NCBI RefSeq assembly: GCF_022581195.2
Contig: NC_061476.1
Span: forward strand, 3,208,098-3,272,097
Direction: 5' to 3'
Length of the DNA: 64,000 bases
From: Helicoverpa zea
Taxonomy: Eukaryota; Arthropoda; Insecta; Lepidoptera; Noctuidae
The number at the start of each line of letters is the position of its first letter. Position 1 is the stretch's first letter. The notes below the pieces were generated by a model. The model did not search any database. It was given only the letters and a program-made list of their open reading frames with translations, and was not told the origin of the DNA. The position numbers and the translations under genes were made by a program. This document shows positions 45,061-54,837 of this stretch, in pieces.

Positions 45061-45669
45061 CTATGCTAAATCATGCTTAAAATAAGACAAACTATAATCC
45101 GTGCAAATAGTTATGCAACTGAAAATGATATTAAAAGTACAGAATTACCAGTATAATGTATACAGAGTCAATACGTGTCATCTTTAACATTTAGCTGCAT
45201 GTATGTTGAGGTCGGCTTTTAATGTCTTAAGCCGTTTGTACTCCCTATTTTGTATGTTTTATGCACAGGTTTTTCATTTATACGCTCTAACAGACCAATA
45301 GGACATAGGACTGTAAAATGTTCCTTAAACTCAAAATTAACAATTCAAAATCCGGGATCGACATTTAACAGGGTACCTAAACCACAATCTACCTTTATCA
45401 CAGTCAATTGAATTTGTATGCATTATTACTTTATATAAATAAATAATCAAGTTGTCGCTTTGAGTTACCTTGAAAGTACTTTGAAGCTTAATTTCGGCCT
45501 TCGCTGTGTGTCAATTTGTAACTAGTTACCCCATTACTGAACAATTAGACTCGACGGCCTTAAAAGGATCTAGATACAATTATGTATTTTGTTTGTACGT
45601 ATTAAGGGATTTATAGGCTCGTGGATAAGTTTTAGCTGCACGGCTCGATTGATTATAATGTTAAGCAAC

Positions 45670-45752
45670 AGTTGGCGCATTCGGACTGTGACCATATTGT
45701 CACGACGAGTTCTTCCGTGTTTCGGAATACATGCTAGGGCATGAAGGCACAA
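45670..45752 (+). repeat. SINE fragment split by a younger SINE
   Basis: GACCATATTGTCACGACGAG and TTCTTCCGTGTTTCGG match the 41840 part of the older SINE copy. The text stops where the SINE at 45765 begins. Confidence 0.55.
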
Positions 45753-45764
45753 TCATATAGGTAT

Positions 45765-46133
45765 AATCGCGTCCACGGTCGATTTCGGCCACGGCGGCTA
45801 TTCTCATTTAAAGAGATCAGCCAGCTGAGCAGGACTTATTATTTTGCGTACGAGCATTTGCGCAGACACAGGTGCACTCCCTATTTCTTCAATCTCATAG
45901 CCCGATGAGACGGCAATCCGACACGGCCGGAAAGAGATCAGGCGCAGGACCGACATTTACGTGCTCTCCGATGCACGGGTGAACCAATCACCAACTGCCA
46001 GACTTTGTGAGTGCCAGTGCTGCTTTGTGAAAGTTTAAGAAAACCCACAAAGCGATTTCGGCCCGACCCGGGAATCGAACCCGAGACCACGAGCACAGCA
46101 GCCGCGCTAGCGACCGCTAGACCAACGAGGCAG
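45765..46133 (-). mobile_element. tRNA-derived SINE, second family, full length
   Basis: Minus strand: the tRNA-like head TGCCTCGTTGGTCTAGCGGT and GGGTTCGATTCCCGGGTCGG (A- and B-box regions) are followed by GGCCGAAATCGC and a body with GGTGATTGGTTCACCCGTGC and GTGCACCTGTGTCTGCGCAA. TCATATAGGTAT is duplicated at 45753-45764 and 46134-46145. 3' fragments of this family occur at about 30318, 42430 and 12590. Confidence 0.9.
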
Positions 46134-46145
46134 TCATATAGGTAT

Positions 46146-46769
46146 TTTCCAACTGCAAACTTCAAATTTCAATATTTAATCTAAAAACAACGTATGGATC
46201 GGTTATAAAAATCTGCAGTTTTTAATTTGTATTCAGTTCTATAAAAAGCATCTGAAATAATCTGTAACATACAAACTACAAGCAAAACAAATCACAATCG
46301 GGGTCGTAACACAAAACCACGTTTATTATACAAATTCGCAGCAAAAACTGGGTTAAAATAACAGTAACTACACATAGTTACCTATCTTAACTGCTACATT
46401 AACTATCCATTAACTTGGGTTCAGAGATTTTCTCCGTAATTGAGTCTCTCGTAATACAGGAAGATAAGCACTGGATCAGGAAGGCAAAACTAGTATTGGA
46501 AAGAAAATTCTTTGCATAAATATGCTTCCGATCAAGTGAGAGTGAAATTAAAGGAATCTTAGAATCGACTTTTACTATGAAGTAAGTTATTTTTCGATTA
46601 TTCGTCTAGACTTTTGGAACTTGATTTGCAAATTATAGTAAACAAATAAAATAAAAGTATGTCTCAAAATAATGAAAATTTTTCGGACTACTCACATCGT
46701 CGTACTTATGTCAAAAATATATACTTTTTGAATAACATTAAAACATATTGTTTTCAAGGTTAAGAATTA
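46146..46769. other. AT-rich spacer
   Basis: Nothing supported. Confidence 0.45.
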
Positions 46770-46845
46770 TTTAATCCTTCTCCATGTGAGAGGAGGCCTG
46801 TGCCCAGCAGTGGGACGATAAAAAGGCTGTAACAGTAACAGTAAG
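46770..46845 (+). repeat. RTE/SINE 3' end with (CAGTAA)n tail
   Basis: CTTCTCCATGTGAGAGGAGG, CCTGTGCCCAGCAGTGGGAC and AAAAAGGCTGTAACAGTAAC: a 5'-truncated 3' end with a short tandem tail. Inverted relatives lie at 33785 and 41195. Confidence 0.65.
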
Positions 46846-47241
46846 AACTATTGGGATCAGAAAAAAATTCAATCTTTTTGGTCAGTCGAGATTGTAAAGA
46901 AATCAAATATACCTATGTAGATGTTCTGCATTTATAACACCTATTTTCTTGTTATATATTTATACCTATAATTGATTCCTTTCTTTTCAATACGATTAAA
47001 TAATTAATTAAAACATCACATTATAAAACAAAAGTCATTTAATGATCTACTCGCCCACGTAAGGGAAACCTTCATATATTAACATTACATATACTTACAT
47101 AGCGCAGTACATAATTATGCACTTGCACATTAAACTCCGTATAAGGTGCGCAAGCGCAGACCATCACCGGTTTACGATTTCTACCCATTTCCTGCACCCT
47201 CTCACATATTTGTTGCATAGATATTATGTATTTTATATATA
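46846..47241. other. AT-rich spacer
   Basis: Nothing supported. Confidence 0.4.
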
Positions 47242-47290
47242 TACTAGCTTTTACCCGCGACTTCGCCCACTTTCAAAAGGGATTTGGTGC
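47242..47290 (+). repeat. Start of a LINE tail
   Basis: ACTAGCTTTTACCCGCGACT then TCGCCCACTTTC. The rest of the tail is not recognisable. Confidence 0.45.
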
Positions 47291-47426
47291 AAAGAGAAAT
47301 GACAAATAATAATAAATGTACCGTGTATACAAAAACAATAATTCTCCTATTAGATAATCATAGCATAATGATATATGGCAAAATGCCTTCACTGATAAAT
47401 GTGTTATCTAAGAGCCCCTGCAAACT

Positions 47427-47812
47427 CATCCTCCGAGCCTTTTTCCCAATCATGTTGGGGTCGGCTTCCAGTCTATCCGGATTCAGCTGAGTACCAGTGC
47501 TTTACAAGAAGCGACTGCCTATCTGATCTCCTCAACCCAGTTACCCGGGCAACCCGATACCCCTTGGTTAGACTGGTATCAGACTTACTGGCTTCTGACT
47601 ACCCGTAACGACAGCCAAGGATGTTCAATGACAGCCGGGACTTACAGTTTAACGTGCCATCCGAAACACAGTCAATGGTGTCTAAGATATACTTAGAAAG
47701 TACATACAAACTTAGAAAAGTTGCATTGGTACTTGCCTGACCTGGGATCGAACCCGCGCCCTCATACTTGAGAGGTTGGTCCTTTACCCACTAGGCCACC
47801 ACGACTTTTTTT
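47427..47812 (-). mobile_element. Full-length tRNA-derived SINE
   Basis: Third full copy of the 38459/40725 family, minus strand, with head GTCGTGGTGGCCTAGTGGGT, GGTTCGATCCCAGGTCAGGC and end GGCTCGGAGGATGA. AGAGCCCCTGCAAACT (47411-47426) and AGAGCCCCTACAAACT (47813-47828) form a 16-bp duplication with one change. Confidence 0.92.
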
Positions 47813-47841
47813 AGAGCCCCTACAAACTACGGACTAAATTG

Positions 47842-47906
47842 TTGGCCGTTAAATGACTGATAGTTAATTTTTAACTATCAGTTATATTTTTGTTAATAGC
47901 GGCCGG
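47842..47906. repeat. 65-bp foldback
   Basis: ACTGATAGTTAA-TTT-TTAACTATCAGT is a perfect 12-bp hairpin, enclosed by GGCCGTTAA on the left and TTAATAGCGGCC on the right, which also pair in part. A minimal MITE relic is possible. Confidence 0.6.
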
Positions 47907-48689
47907 ATACCTAATCGTCGCAATGTGCGACTACACTATCATTCATCTTCATACCGATTTGTTAGCTAACCAGCTGACAAAAACTTGCGGGGGTTCCAAC
48001 ACTGACTGAATTTCCAAGTATTTACTTCAGGTGATATAATTATTTAACATCTATACCGAATATTATCATAGTATATTTATATTAGCTTAATAAGTATACA
48101 TATAAAATAAGTATTCTCTTATATCAAATATTAACATAGTATATTTTATATAATCTTAGTAAATATTTCAAAGTATCCTCTTCGTAGAGGGTAAGAAAGC
48201 TAACAAGTAGAAAGTGACCCCATTAGTACCTACCTACTCTGAATCATGGCTAAAGCTTGCCGATTAGATTATAAACTATAAACACGTTGTTTTATGGTGT
48301 AAGTTATGTGAAATCCGGTTTTTTATGACCGAACGCATTTTCACGTAGGTACATAAATATCTGTTTGTCTTTAAAAAAATATTATTGAAACTGAAAGTTA
48401 AAAATAAAAAAACTTTTTCGCTGATTTTATTAAATATTGCTGCATGATTAATGTAATAATTTAGTTATTAAGTTGTGACTTAAGACTACTGAGTATTTTT
48501 GTGAGTCAGATGCGAATAACTTTAATCTAACAAGCAAAAACATGACACCCGGATCATGTTCTCTAGGCCACACAAATATTTGTTCTAACCACTACGCCTA
48601 ATAACTATTTGGCGACCACAACACTAGTTATTTCGTCAACATTCCGAATATATGAATGTATGTTTGTATATTACGGTAAAATGACAAAA
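47907..48689. other. AT-rich spacer
   Basis: No gene. Two similar AT-rich strings (TATCATAGTATATTTATATT near 48062 and ACATAGTATATTTTATATAA near 48131) suggest a short local duplication. Confidence 0.4.
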
Positions 48690-48976
48690 CTGAGGGATAT
48701 AAAATACGTACCAACGGGATATGAGGGGATTTAGAAATGGCTACAGTCTACTTTTGACCCATGTGTGCGAAGTTATTTTCTCTTATAAGGGTGAAACCGA
48801 AGCAAACAACTAGTCAATACGAATATAATAATAAGTTTTTTTGTTATATTTATATTTTTGGTTAAAAAAAATACTGTTTAAAAGATACACTCTTCCCAAA
48901 TAATATAGGATAAATTTAATCCCAGTACGGGCAGTAGTTCCCACGGGACGCGGGTGAAATCGCGGCAAACAACTAG
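48690..48976 (-). repeat. Two adjacent LINE 3' tails
   Basis: At least two inverted tail copies: one ending ACTAGTTGTTTGCTTCGG (about 48690-48812), and one with CTAGTTGTTTGCCGCGATTT, CACCCGCGTCCCGTGGGAAC and TTTGGGAAGAGTGTATC (about 48838-48976). Confidence 0.55.
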
Positions 48977-50776
48977 CTATCAATATGAAATCTATAGCAA
49001 TATCTTCTATAAGGTCAACATAATCAGAAAAGTAAGTAAGCAGGTTGAAGTAAAAGCATGTAATCGATCAAGAATCGAGTCATTGAAGTGGAGTGAGAAA
49101 TGATGATTTCATAGAAACGAATCGATTAAGAACAGATTAGTTTAATGGATCTCGATTTGTTTTTGTGTTGTCGATAATCGTAATCTTTGTTATTGAATTC
49201 CGTACAAAATCCATGTACAATATATATTTTTTGTTTAAGAATATGGGAGAATATGGAGAAAATTTTTATACGGTTTGTGTGCATGTTTATTGATCTTTCA
49301 CACTAAAACCAATGGAAGGATTTTCATGAAATTTGGCTGTAATAAAGCTTATAATACTTTTATCAAAATAACACATAGATATGCTACTTTTCATGAATTT
49401 TGCGGAAAGTAGTACCCTCGGTACGTGAGTGAACAAAATCTTTCATCAGCGCCGACGCATATCTTTAAATATACGCCAGTATTTTCTCGTAAATATCTCC
49501 ATTGAAAACAAAAAAAAAACAAAAGAATTATTCAGATTCTTCACACAAGCTACGCTTTTACCAAAACTATGATATTACACATTAGTTTTTATTATATATT
49601 GTTTGTAATTAGCCGCGGTTTTCACATGTTTGTAGTTAAAAAGCTTTCGCTATTTAATGGGCTTAAATAACACCATGGCATACATATTTTGTACGATTTT
49701 AAATGAACATTTTTAAGCATAAAATTTAATTTAAACATAAAATAAAACGTTGCAAGTTATGTTGATGATTTGGATGAATCGTTTACTCTCTACGCATATG
49801 CAATGAAGTGGTAAATCCCCTTAACAATTTATTCGAAAAGGATATAAAATAGTACTTAATATGAAGTAGTAGAAAATTCCTTTTATAACTCTTAATCTTT
49901 TTAATCGTCCATTACAACCTAAAGCCCATTAGTCAACAACCAATTTCCTAACGACCATACAAAAACACAGAAACCAAAAACCCATCACAACAAACCACAC
50001 CTTAAGGAGAAAAAAAAACGATAAAAACACGCAGCGAGACCAAACCTTAAAAAAAGGTTAAGATAAAAGATAAAAGACACTGATAACTTTCTCCGGAGAA
50101 AGTGCCATTTCGTCACCGACGGATCAACCATCACTTGCTTAAGGTCATTCACTTGTTTTGTGTCCATTGTGTGACGTCGAAGAATAATGTCATGTGTCAA
50201 ATGACTTTGGATAGATGGCCAGTATTACCGCGAGATTGTGATGACGAAACCGCGGTTTTTTAATTACCGAGTCTTGTTTTTCCTTTATTCGAGATTGATT
50301 TTTTTACTGTCGAACTGTTGTCGTAATTCGACGACAAATATAAGTATTATTCACATTACTTTCGTGTTAAATAAATAAACTTAAATAATTCAATAACTAT
50401 TTCGCGTAAGCTAAAATTGAAAAGACGAGCTTATTTATTGGTTGTCATTGTTAGTACATCAGAAAGTAAATCGCGATTTTCTCCAACGTGCTAAAATATT
50501 TCTGTCATATTTCAAAATATACATTACTATAACAAGAAATATCGCATTCCTTTCAACTATGCAAACCGCGATCTCTAATCGATTGACGGAAATAAGCTAA
50601 TAGTCCCTAAGTGACAAGCTAAGACCTTTCACTGTTGCTAAATCTTTGCTTACCTAACTTAAGTAATACTTAACGTGATTCTAACGTTTAAATACCAGGC
50701 AAAGGTAACTTAGTTTACTGTGAAATGAATGTGAACCTTCAATGTGAGAAATTGAATTGAATTGAATTGACTTCGA
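48977..50776. other. AT-rich spacer with one perfect palindrome
   Basis: No gene supported. ACTTTCTCCGGAGAAAGT at 50086-50103 is a perfect 18-bp palindrome, and ATTGA repeats lie at 50752-50771. Confidence 0.45.
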
Positions 50777-51045
50777 AGTCGTGGTGGAATAGTGGTTAAA
50801 GCACCAACCTTTCAAGTATGCAAGTTCTATTCCATGTTCTATGCAAATTACCTAAGTTATATGTATCTTCTATTTATTTCTTGGAGACCAATGACCGAGT
50901 AAAGGTGAAAATCTCGAGGAAACCCGGATTTTACAAGTCTGAAAGCCGGTACAACTTGAGCAAGGGTGGTGATAAACGCTCATTTCTTCTATGTTAGAGA
51001 AGACGCCTGTGTTCTGCAGTGAGATTATAAAAAAGCTGATGACCT
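50777..51045 (+). repeat. Diverged tRNA-headed SINE
   Basis: GTCGTGGTGGAATAGTGGTT and AAGCACCAACC form the tRNA-like head. GAAACCCGGATTTT, GGTGGTGATAAACGCTC, TTCTGCAGTGAGATTATAAA and AAAGCTGATGA follow, ending with an RTE-type tail. The B box is degraded. Confidence 0.65.
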
Positions 51046-51594
51046 TGATTTTAATGCAACAACCAGGATAATCGTAAATTCTTGTTTTACATAAACTGAT
51101 TCTTCCAGTAACCATAAACACAATGAATATAAATTATTATGCAGGCTTCAAAATACAGCCCTATAAATTACATCTAAAGTAATTTTAAATGCAAATTGTT
51201 CGCACAAACTATTAAAATACAACTTACTTAAATCTTTAGCCTAGAAATTCCAGGCAAAAACATAGGTTTCAGACAAAAAACAAGACGACAACAACGGACA
51301 ACAGGTATGCTCATAAAGTTCTAGAATATATTTTCTGCTATATTTGCAAGATTGACATTTTATTAACCTACATACTTTGAGGTCCTTTTGGTAACTGAAT
51401 TATTATTATCATTGAGTATAATATTTTGAAGAATTGTAAGCTTACAATACTTACCTATACATGCTATGGACGTTAGTTTTGTCTGCGGTGTACGGGGGCT
51501 GTAAAGGTAAGTTAATGAATACACTAAACATTCATCATCATCTGCTTAGCCTTTCCCTATGTTATATAGCATGAACACTTAAGTGTTGAAAGAA
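51046..51594. other. AT-rich spacer
   Basis: Nothing supported. Confidence 0.4.
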
Positions 51595-51690
51595 AGCTAC
51601 AACTGTTGGGACGCCACACTATTCCCGAATGACATAGGCTATATTTTATCCGTTTACGGGAAACAGTTTCCAAGGGACACGCGTGAAGTG
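51595..51690 (-). repeat. LINE tail fragment
   Basis: Inverted tail: CACGCGTGTCCCTTGGAAAC, TGTTTCCCGTAAACGGATAA, then AATATAGCCTATGTCATTCG. Confidence 0.5.
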
Positions 51691-52084
51691 CTTATAAAAT
51701 AAAGGACAACATTGTATAGAATTTATACATCGATGAAATTATACAGGTAAAGTCAAAAATAAAACCAGTATTTGCAAATTGCAATATCATCATTTTCAAG
51801 CATTTTCAGCATACAACCTCAAAATTCACGGAACCAAATAATTTCTCAGTTTTACGCAAATTGCAGATATGTAGGTGTGAACTAATTAGTACCAAAAACA
51901 AATCATATTACTGGCACATTTGGTGTACTAATCACTTAATAACCTTTCACTGCGAGGCACGCAACACATTGCCACACTATAATATTCATTTACTGTATTT
52001 CAGTAAGGCAGGTTTGAGTCAGTAACACGTCGATTGTTCAAGGTCGATGCGGTCGGTAGTTAGCAAAAATTACATACTTTTCTT
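51691..52084. other. AT-rich spacer
   Basis: Nothing supported. Confidence 0.4.
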
Positions 52085-52169
52085 TTTACATACGTCCGGA
52101 GGGACACTCCCAACAATCGGATAAAAAATTATGTGCTAATATGTCCTTTCACAGGCTCTAAACTATTGG
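52085..52169 (+). repeat. LINE tail, left part of the split target
   Basis: CATACGTCCGGAGGGACACT, ATGTGCTAATATGTCC and TTTCACAGGCTCTAAACTAT belong to the common tail, whose right part (AAATCGGTTTTATAG) resumes beyond the LTR element at about 59187. The ATTGG at 52165-52169 is the left target duplication. Confidence 0.6.
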
Positions 52170-53408
52170 TGTTCGCGACAGACGCATCCGTGCGCCGCGA
52201 GTGCAAAATCATAATGCCTGAGTGTTCGTGTATGCGCGTAACTATTTATACTCTAACAATTTTGTGATGAGGGTAATGAGCAAAAAGTGCCGTGAGCCGC
52301 GCCAAGGTATGTTTTTCACGTGCACCCTCCTTCTAAATTGTTATAGAATTGTGTTCAGATTTTGATAGTGATTTAATTTGTAAATTATAGCGTTTTTTGA
52401 TACCAAATTGTAATAGTCTTGTAGCGGTAACCTTAACCTATCTAATTATGTATAATAAACCTAATAGTACTGCCGTTTAAGGCCTGATTTACCCATGTAA
52501 ACATTTCTCGATAGCAGAAATCCTAGACTTTCATTAGTGAAATAGTGTTTAACTGAAAGCCTAGGTTTCATTGTATACAAAATAACTTAATTTATAGAAA
52601 TATTGTTAATAGTTTAAGTTATAGAGCAATAAATAATGTCTGTGTTTTGACTTTCATTTCACATGCAAATTAACAATACTAGGGCTTAGGTCACATTGTT
52701 AGGATTACTATCGCCAGATAGCCCATGAAATGCCCTAACACACACTACCTTTCGTATTGAGATAACCCCCATAGTTTGTTTTTTATCTCAAGATAGTCTT
52801 CACCTAAGGGCCGATTTCACATAGTTTTTTATAGTTATTCGGTTATAGTATTTCAGCCCTGAAGGTATGCAGGGTGTGTGTGGTATAGTTCAGTAGCGCA
52901 CTTCATGGGGCGTCTGACGCTATGTGTCCTGTAATGATATCATGTACCAATTGTTTGTAATACGGCTGTTAAATTGAAAGGTCAATAAAACTGAGTTGGT
53001 CGGAGGGACGAGAAATCGAGGTGCTCGTCACGGTAAAGTTTCGAGCTCATTCGGTGCGCAAGCGCCGCCGTACAATCGTAGTCATCGGTATAGATTTTTG
53101 ATAGTGTAACAAGTAAATAGTGAAAAGTAAATAGTGTAATTGTAGTATGGTAAGTGCGTCGAAGCTCGTCCCTTCAAGACTCCTGAAAAATATATGAAGA
53201 CTTATTATTTCACCGGCATCCCTGAACCTATAGTAGCAGAGAGCCTAAAACCCGTCTAAACGTATTCTTGTTTCTGAAATTCCTGTTTCTCGCCACATCG
53301 TAAATACAGTCCACTCGCCCAGACGTCCAAGAACCAGCGACCGACGGGGCGTCAACGTCTCGAAGCCACCCCATAGTACCTGCTTCTGAGCTACGTCCGT
53401 CCCGCACA
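52170..53408 (+). repeat. 5' LTR of the BEL/Pao element
   Basis: Begins TG, ends CA. I see no difference by eye from the 3' LTR over 1239 bp. It contains AATAAA at 52628-52633 and 52984-52989 as candidate polyadenylation signals, and an AACTATTTATACTC box near the 5' end that could serve as a TATA element. It would carry promoter and initiation sites for the element RNA. Confidence 0.95.
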
Positions 53409-53410
53409 TC

Positions 53411-53432
53411 TGTTTGGTCCTTGCGACCCGGA
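53411..53432 (+). other. Probable primer-binding segment
   Basis: TTTGGTCCTTGCGACCCGGA starts a few bases after the 5' LTR. TGG at its start could pair with the CCA end of a tRNA, and similar text follows LTRs in other BEL elements as I remember them. I cannot name the tRNA. Confidence 0.45.
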
Positions 53433-53493
53433 TCGCCTGGGAAGCGAGCCAGGAACTTCAGCTGAAGATACTGAAGAGTTGTAAACAGCAAGT

Positions 53494-54837
53494 ATGCCTG
53501 TGACAAGATCGCAAGGAAGAGCCGCTCAAGCCTGGATCATCGACGCCAGACCGGGCCGCCGCACACCCCCCATCGTGCACGACCAGCCGCCGTTCTCTCC
53601 AACCACCACCGAGGGGAGTGAGCAGCCCCCCCCTCCCCCGAGGGGGGGTGAAGACCTACCCTGCCCCGCAGCTGTGAGGGGAAGTGAGGCGCCGCCCTGC
53701 CCCCCTGCCCCGCGGGGGGGTGAAGACCGACCGCGCCCCCCTACCCCGCGAGGGGGTGAAGAGCGACCAGCGCCGTCGTCGTTGATGCAGACTGAAGCGT
53801 CGTCATCACTGAGGCCGCCTGGAACCAGTGCTGAAGAATATAGTTCAGGAGGAACACTGAAGGCTTGCGACAAGACATACAACCGAGCTGTACCGTTGAC
53901 TACCCGGGGTGACGCCCGTACCGAACTTAAGGCACCGTCGCACAGATCGACGGCATCAAATAGAAAAATTAGAAATGCGCGTGAAGACTTATTGAAGATT
54001 AAGTTGGAGCTAGCGCAAATAGCACTTCAGAGGGCCGAGGAAGAATCGGACGACGATTATATGGACGATAGAAATTCCAATGAAGAGTACATCCGTTCCT
54101 GGTTGGAGGAAGCTCCGGAACCAGACCCGCAGGACGCCGCCGCTGAGGGAGGACATAGACTACCAGGTACCCTGGACCTGCCCGAGCCCCCCCCCTCCGC
54201 GGTTATAGTGAATCCGGTCCTGCGTGGAATAAGTACTGCTCCTGGAAGAGACGCCGCCGCCGAGGGAGGACATAGACTGCCGGGTACCCTGGACAAACCA
54301 GAGCCCCCCCCCTCGAAGACCATCGATACTGAAGCCCTTTCATCAATGAAGAAACCAGCTTCTGACCCGGAGAAGAGAGCGGAAGATATATTACAACGCA
54401 GTATAGTACAGCTGGAAGATGGACGTCTTCAGACTGCGTTGCTATGGAGGAGTGACGAGATACAGATGCCGGACAGCTACGCGACTGCGATGAATAGACT
54501 CGTATCAATAGAGAAAAAACTCGACAAGAATCCTGCTCTGAAGACTAGATATATGGCGCAGATGGATTCACTAATAGAAAAGGGCTACGCAGAGAAAGCG
54601 CCCCTTGAACGTACACCGGGAAGAACGTGGTACCTGCCGCACTTCGACGTCTTCAACCCTATGAAACCGGAGAAGCTTCGTATAGTTCACGACGCAGCAG
54701 CGAAGACAAGAGGGATGTCACTGAACGACTACCTGCTCACGGGTCCGGACTTGCTGCAGTCACTGCCCGGCGTGATGATGCGATTCCGACGTCACCGCGT
54801 CGCCGTCTCCGGAGATATCACTGAAATGTTTATGTAG
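53494..54837 (+). CDS. BEL/Pao polyprotein, first part: gag-like start and RT N-terminus, ends at in-frame TAG
   Basis: 447 codons from ATG 53494 to TAG 54835-54837. Residues 1-30 are basic (MPVTRSQGRAAQAW). Residues 35-100 are Pro-rich with repeated RGGE(D/E). About 155-200 is a charged, probably helical Lys/Glu segment. Residues 214-235 and 253-274 are near-identical copies (DAAAEGGHRLPGTLD core). From about 290 the text is typical BEL RT N-terminus (ALLWRSDEIQMPDSYATAMN, IEKGYAEKA, WYLPHFDVFNPMKPEKLRIV, DLLQSLPGVMMRFR, VSGDITEMF). I find no capsid-like region, no Cys-His zinc knuckle and no aspartic protease motif between gag and RT. BEL polyproteins are usually much longer here, so an internal deletion is likely. 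The TAG stands inside a conserved RT block. Confidence 0.88.
   Translation: MPVTRSQGRAAQAWIIDARPGRRTPPIVHDQPPFSPTTTEGSEQPPPPPRGGEDLPCPAAVRGSEAPPCPPAPRGGEDRPRPPTPRGGEERPAPSSLMQTEASSSLRPPGTSAEEYSSGGTLKACDKTYNRAVPLTTRGDARTELKAPSHRSTASNRKIRNAREDLLKIKLELAQIALQRAEEESDDDYMDDRNSNEEYIRSWLEEAPEPDPQDAAAEGGHRLPGTLDLPEPPPSAVIVNPVLRGISTAPGRDAAAEGGHRLPGTLDKPEPPPSKTIDTEALSSMKKPASDPEKRAEDILQRSIVQLEDGRLQTALLWRSDEIQMPDSYATAMNRLVSIEKKLDKNPALKTRYMAQMDSLIEKGYAEKAPLERTPGRTWYLPHFDVFNPMKPEKLRIVHDAAAKTRGMSLNDYLLTGPDLLQSLPGVMMRFRRHRVAVSGDITEMFM
54133..54315 (+). repeat. Doubled 66-bp coding unit in the gag-like region
   Basis: 54133-54198 and 54250-54315 both encode DAAAEGGHRLPGTLD followed by a Pro-rich end, with about eight base differences. 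The copies are separated by 51 bp. The level of divergence shows the duplication predates this insertion. Confidence 0.85.

Noticed and set aside
53228..53882. Minus-strand frames opposite the BEL LTR end and gag-like region (also 54057-54508, 54792-55361, 55717-56004, 57027-57566)
   Set aside because: They lie antisense to the GC-rich polyprotein frame and owe their length to its codon composition. No motifs were seen.
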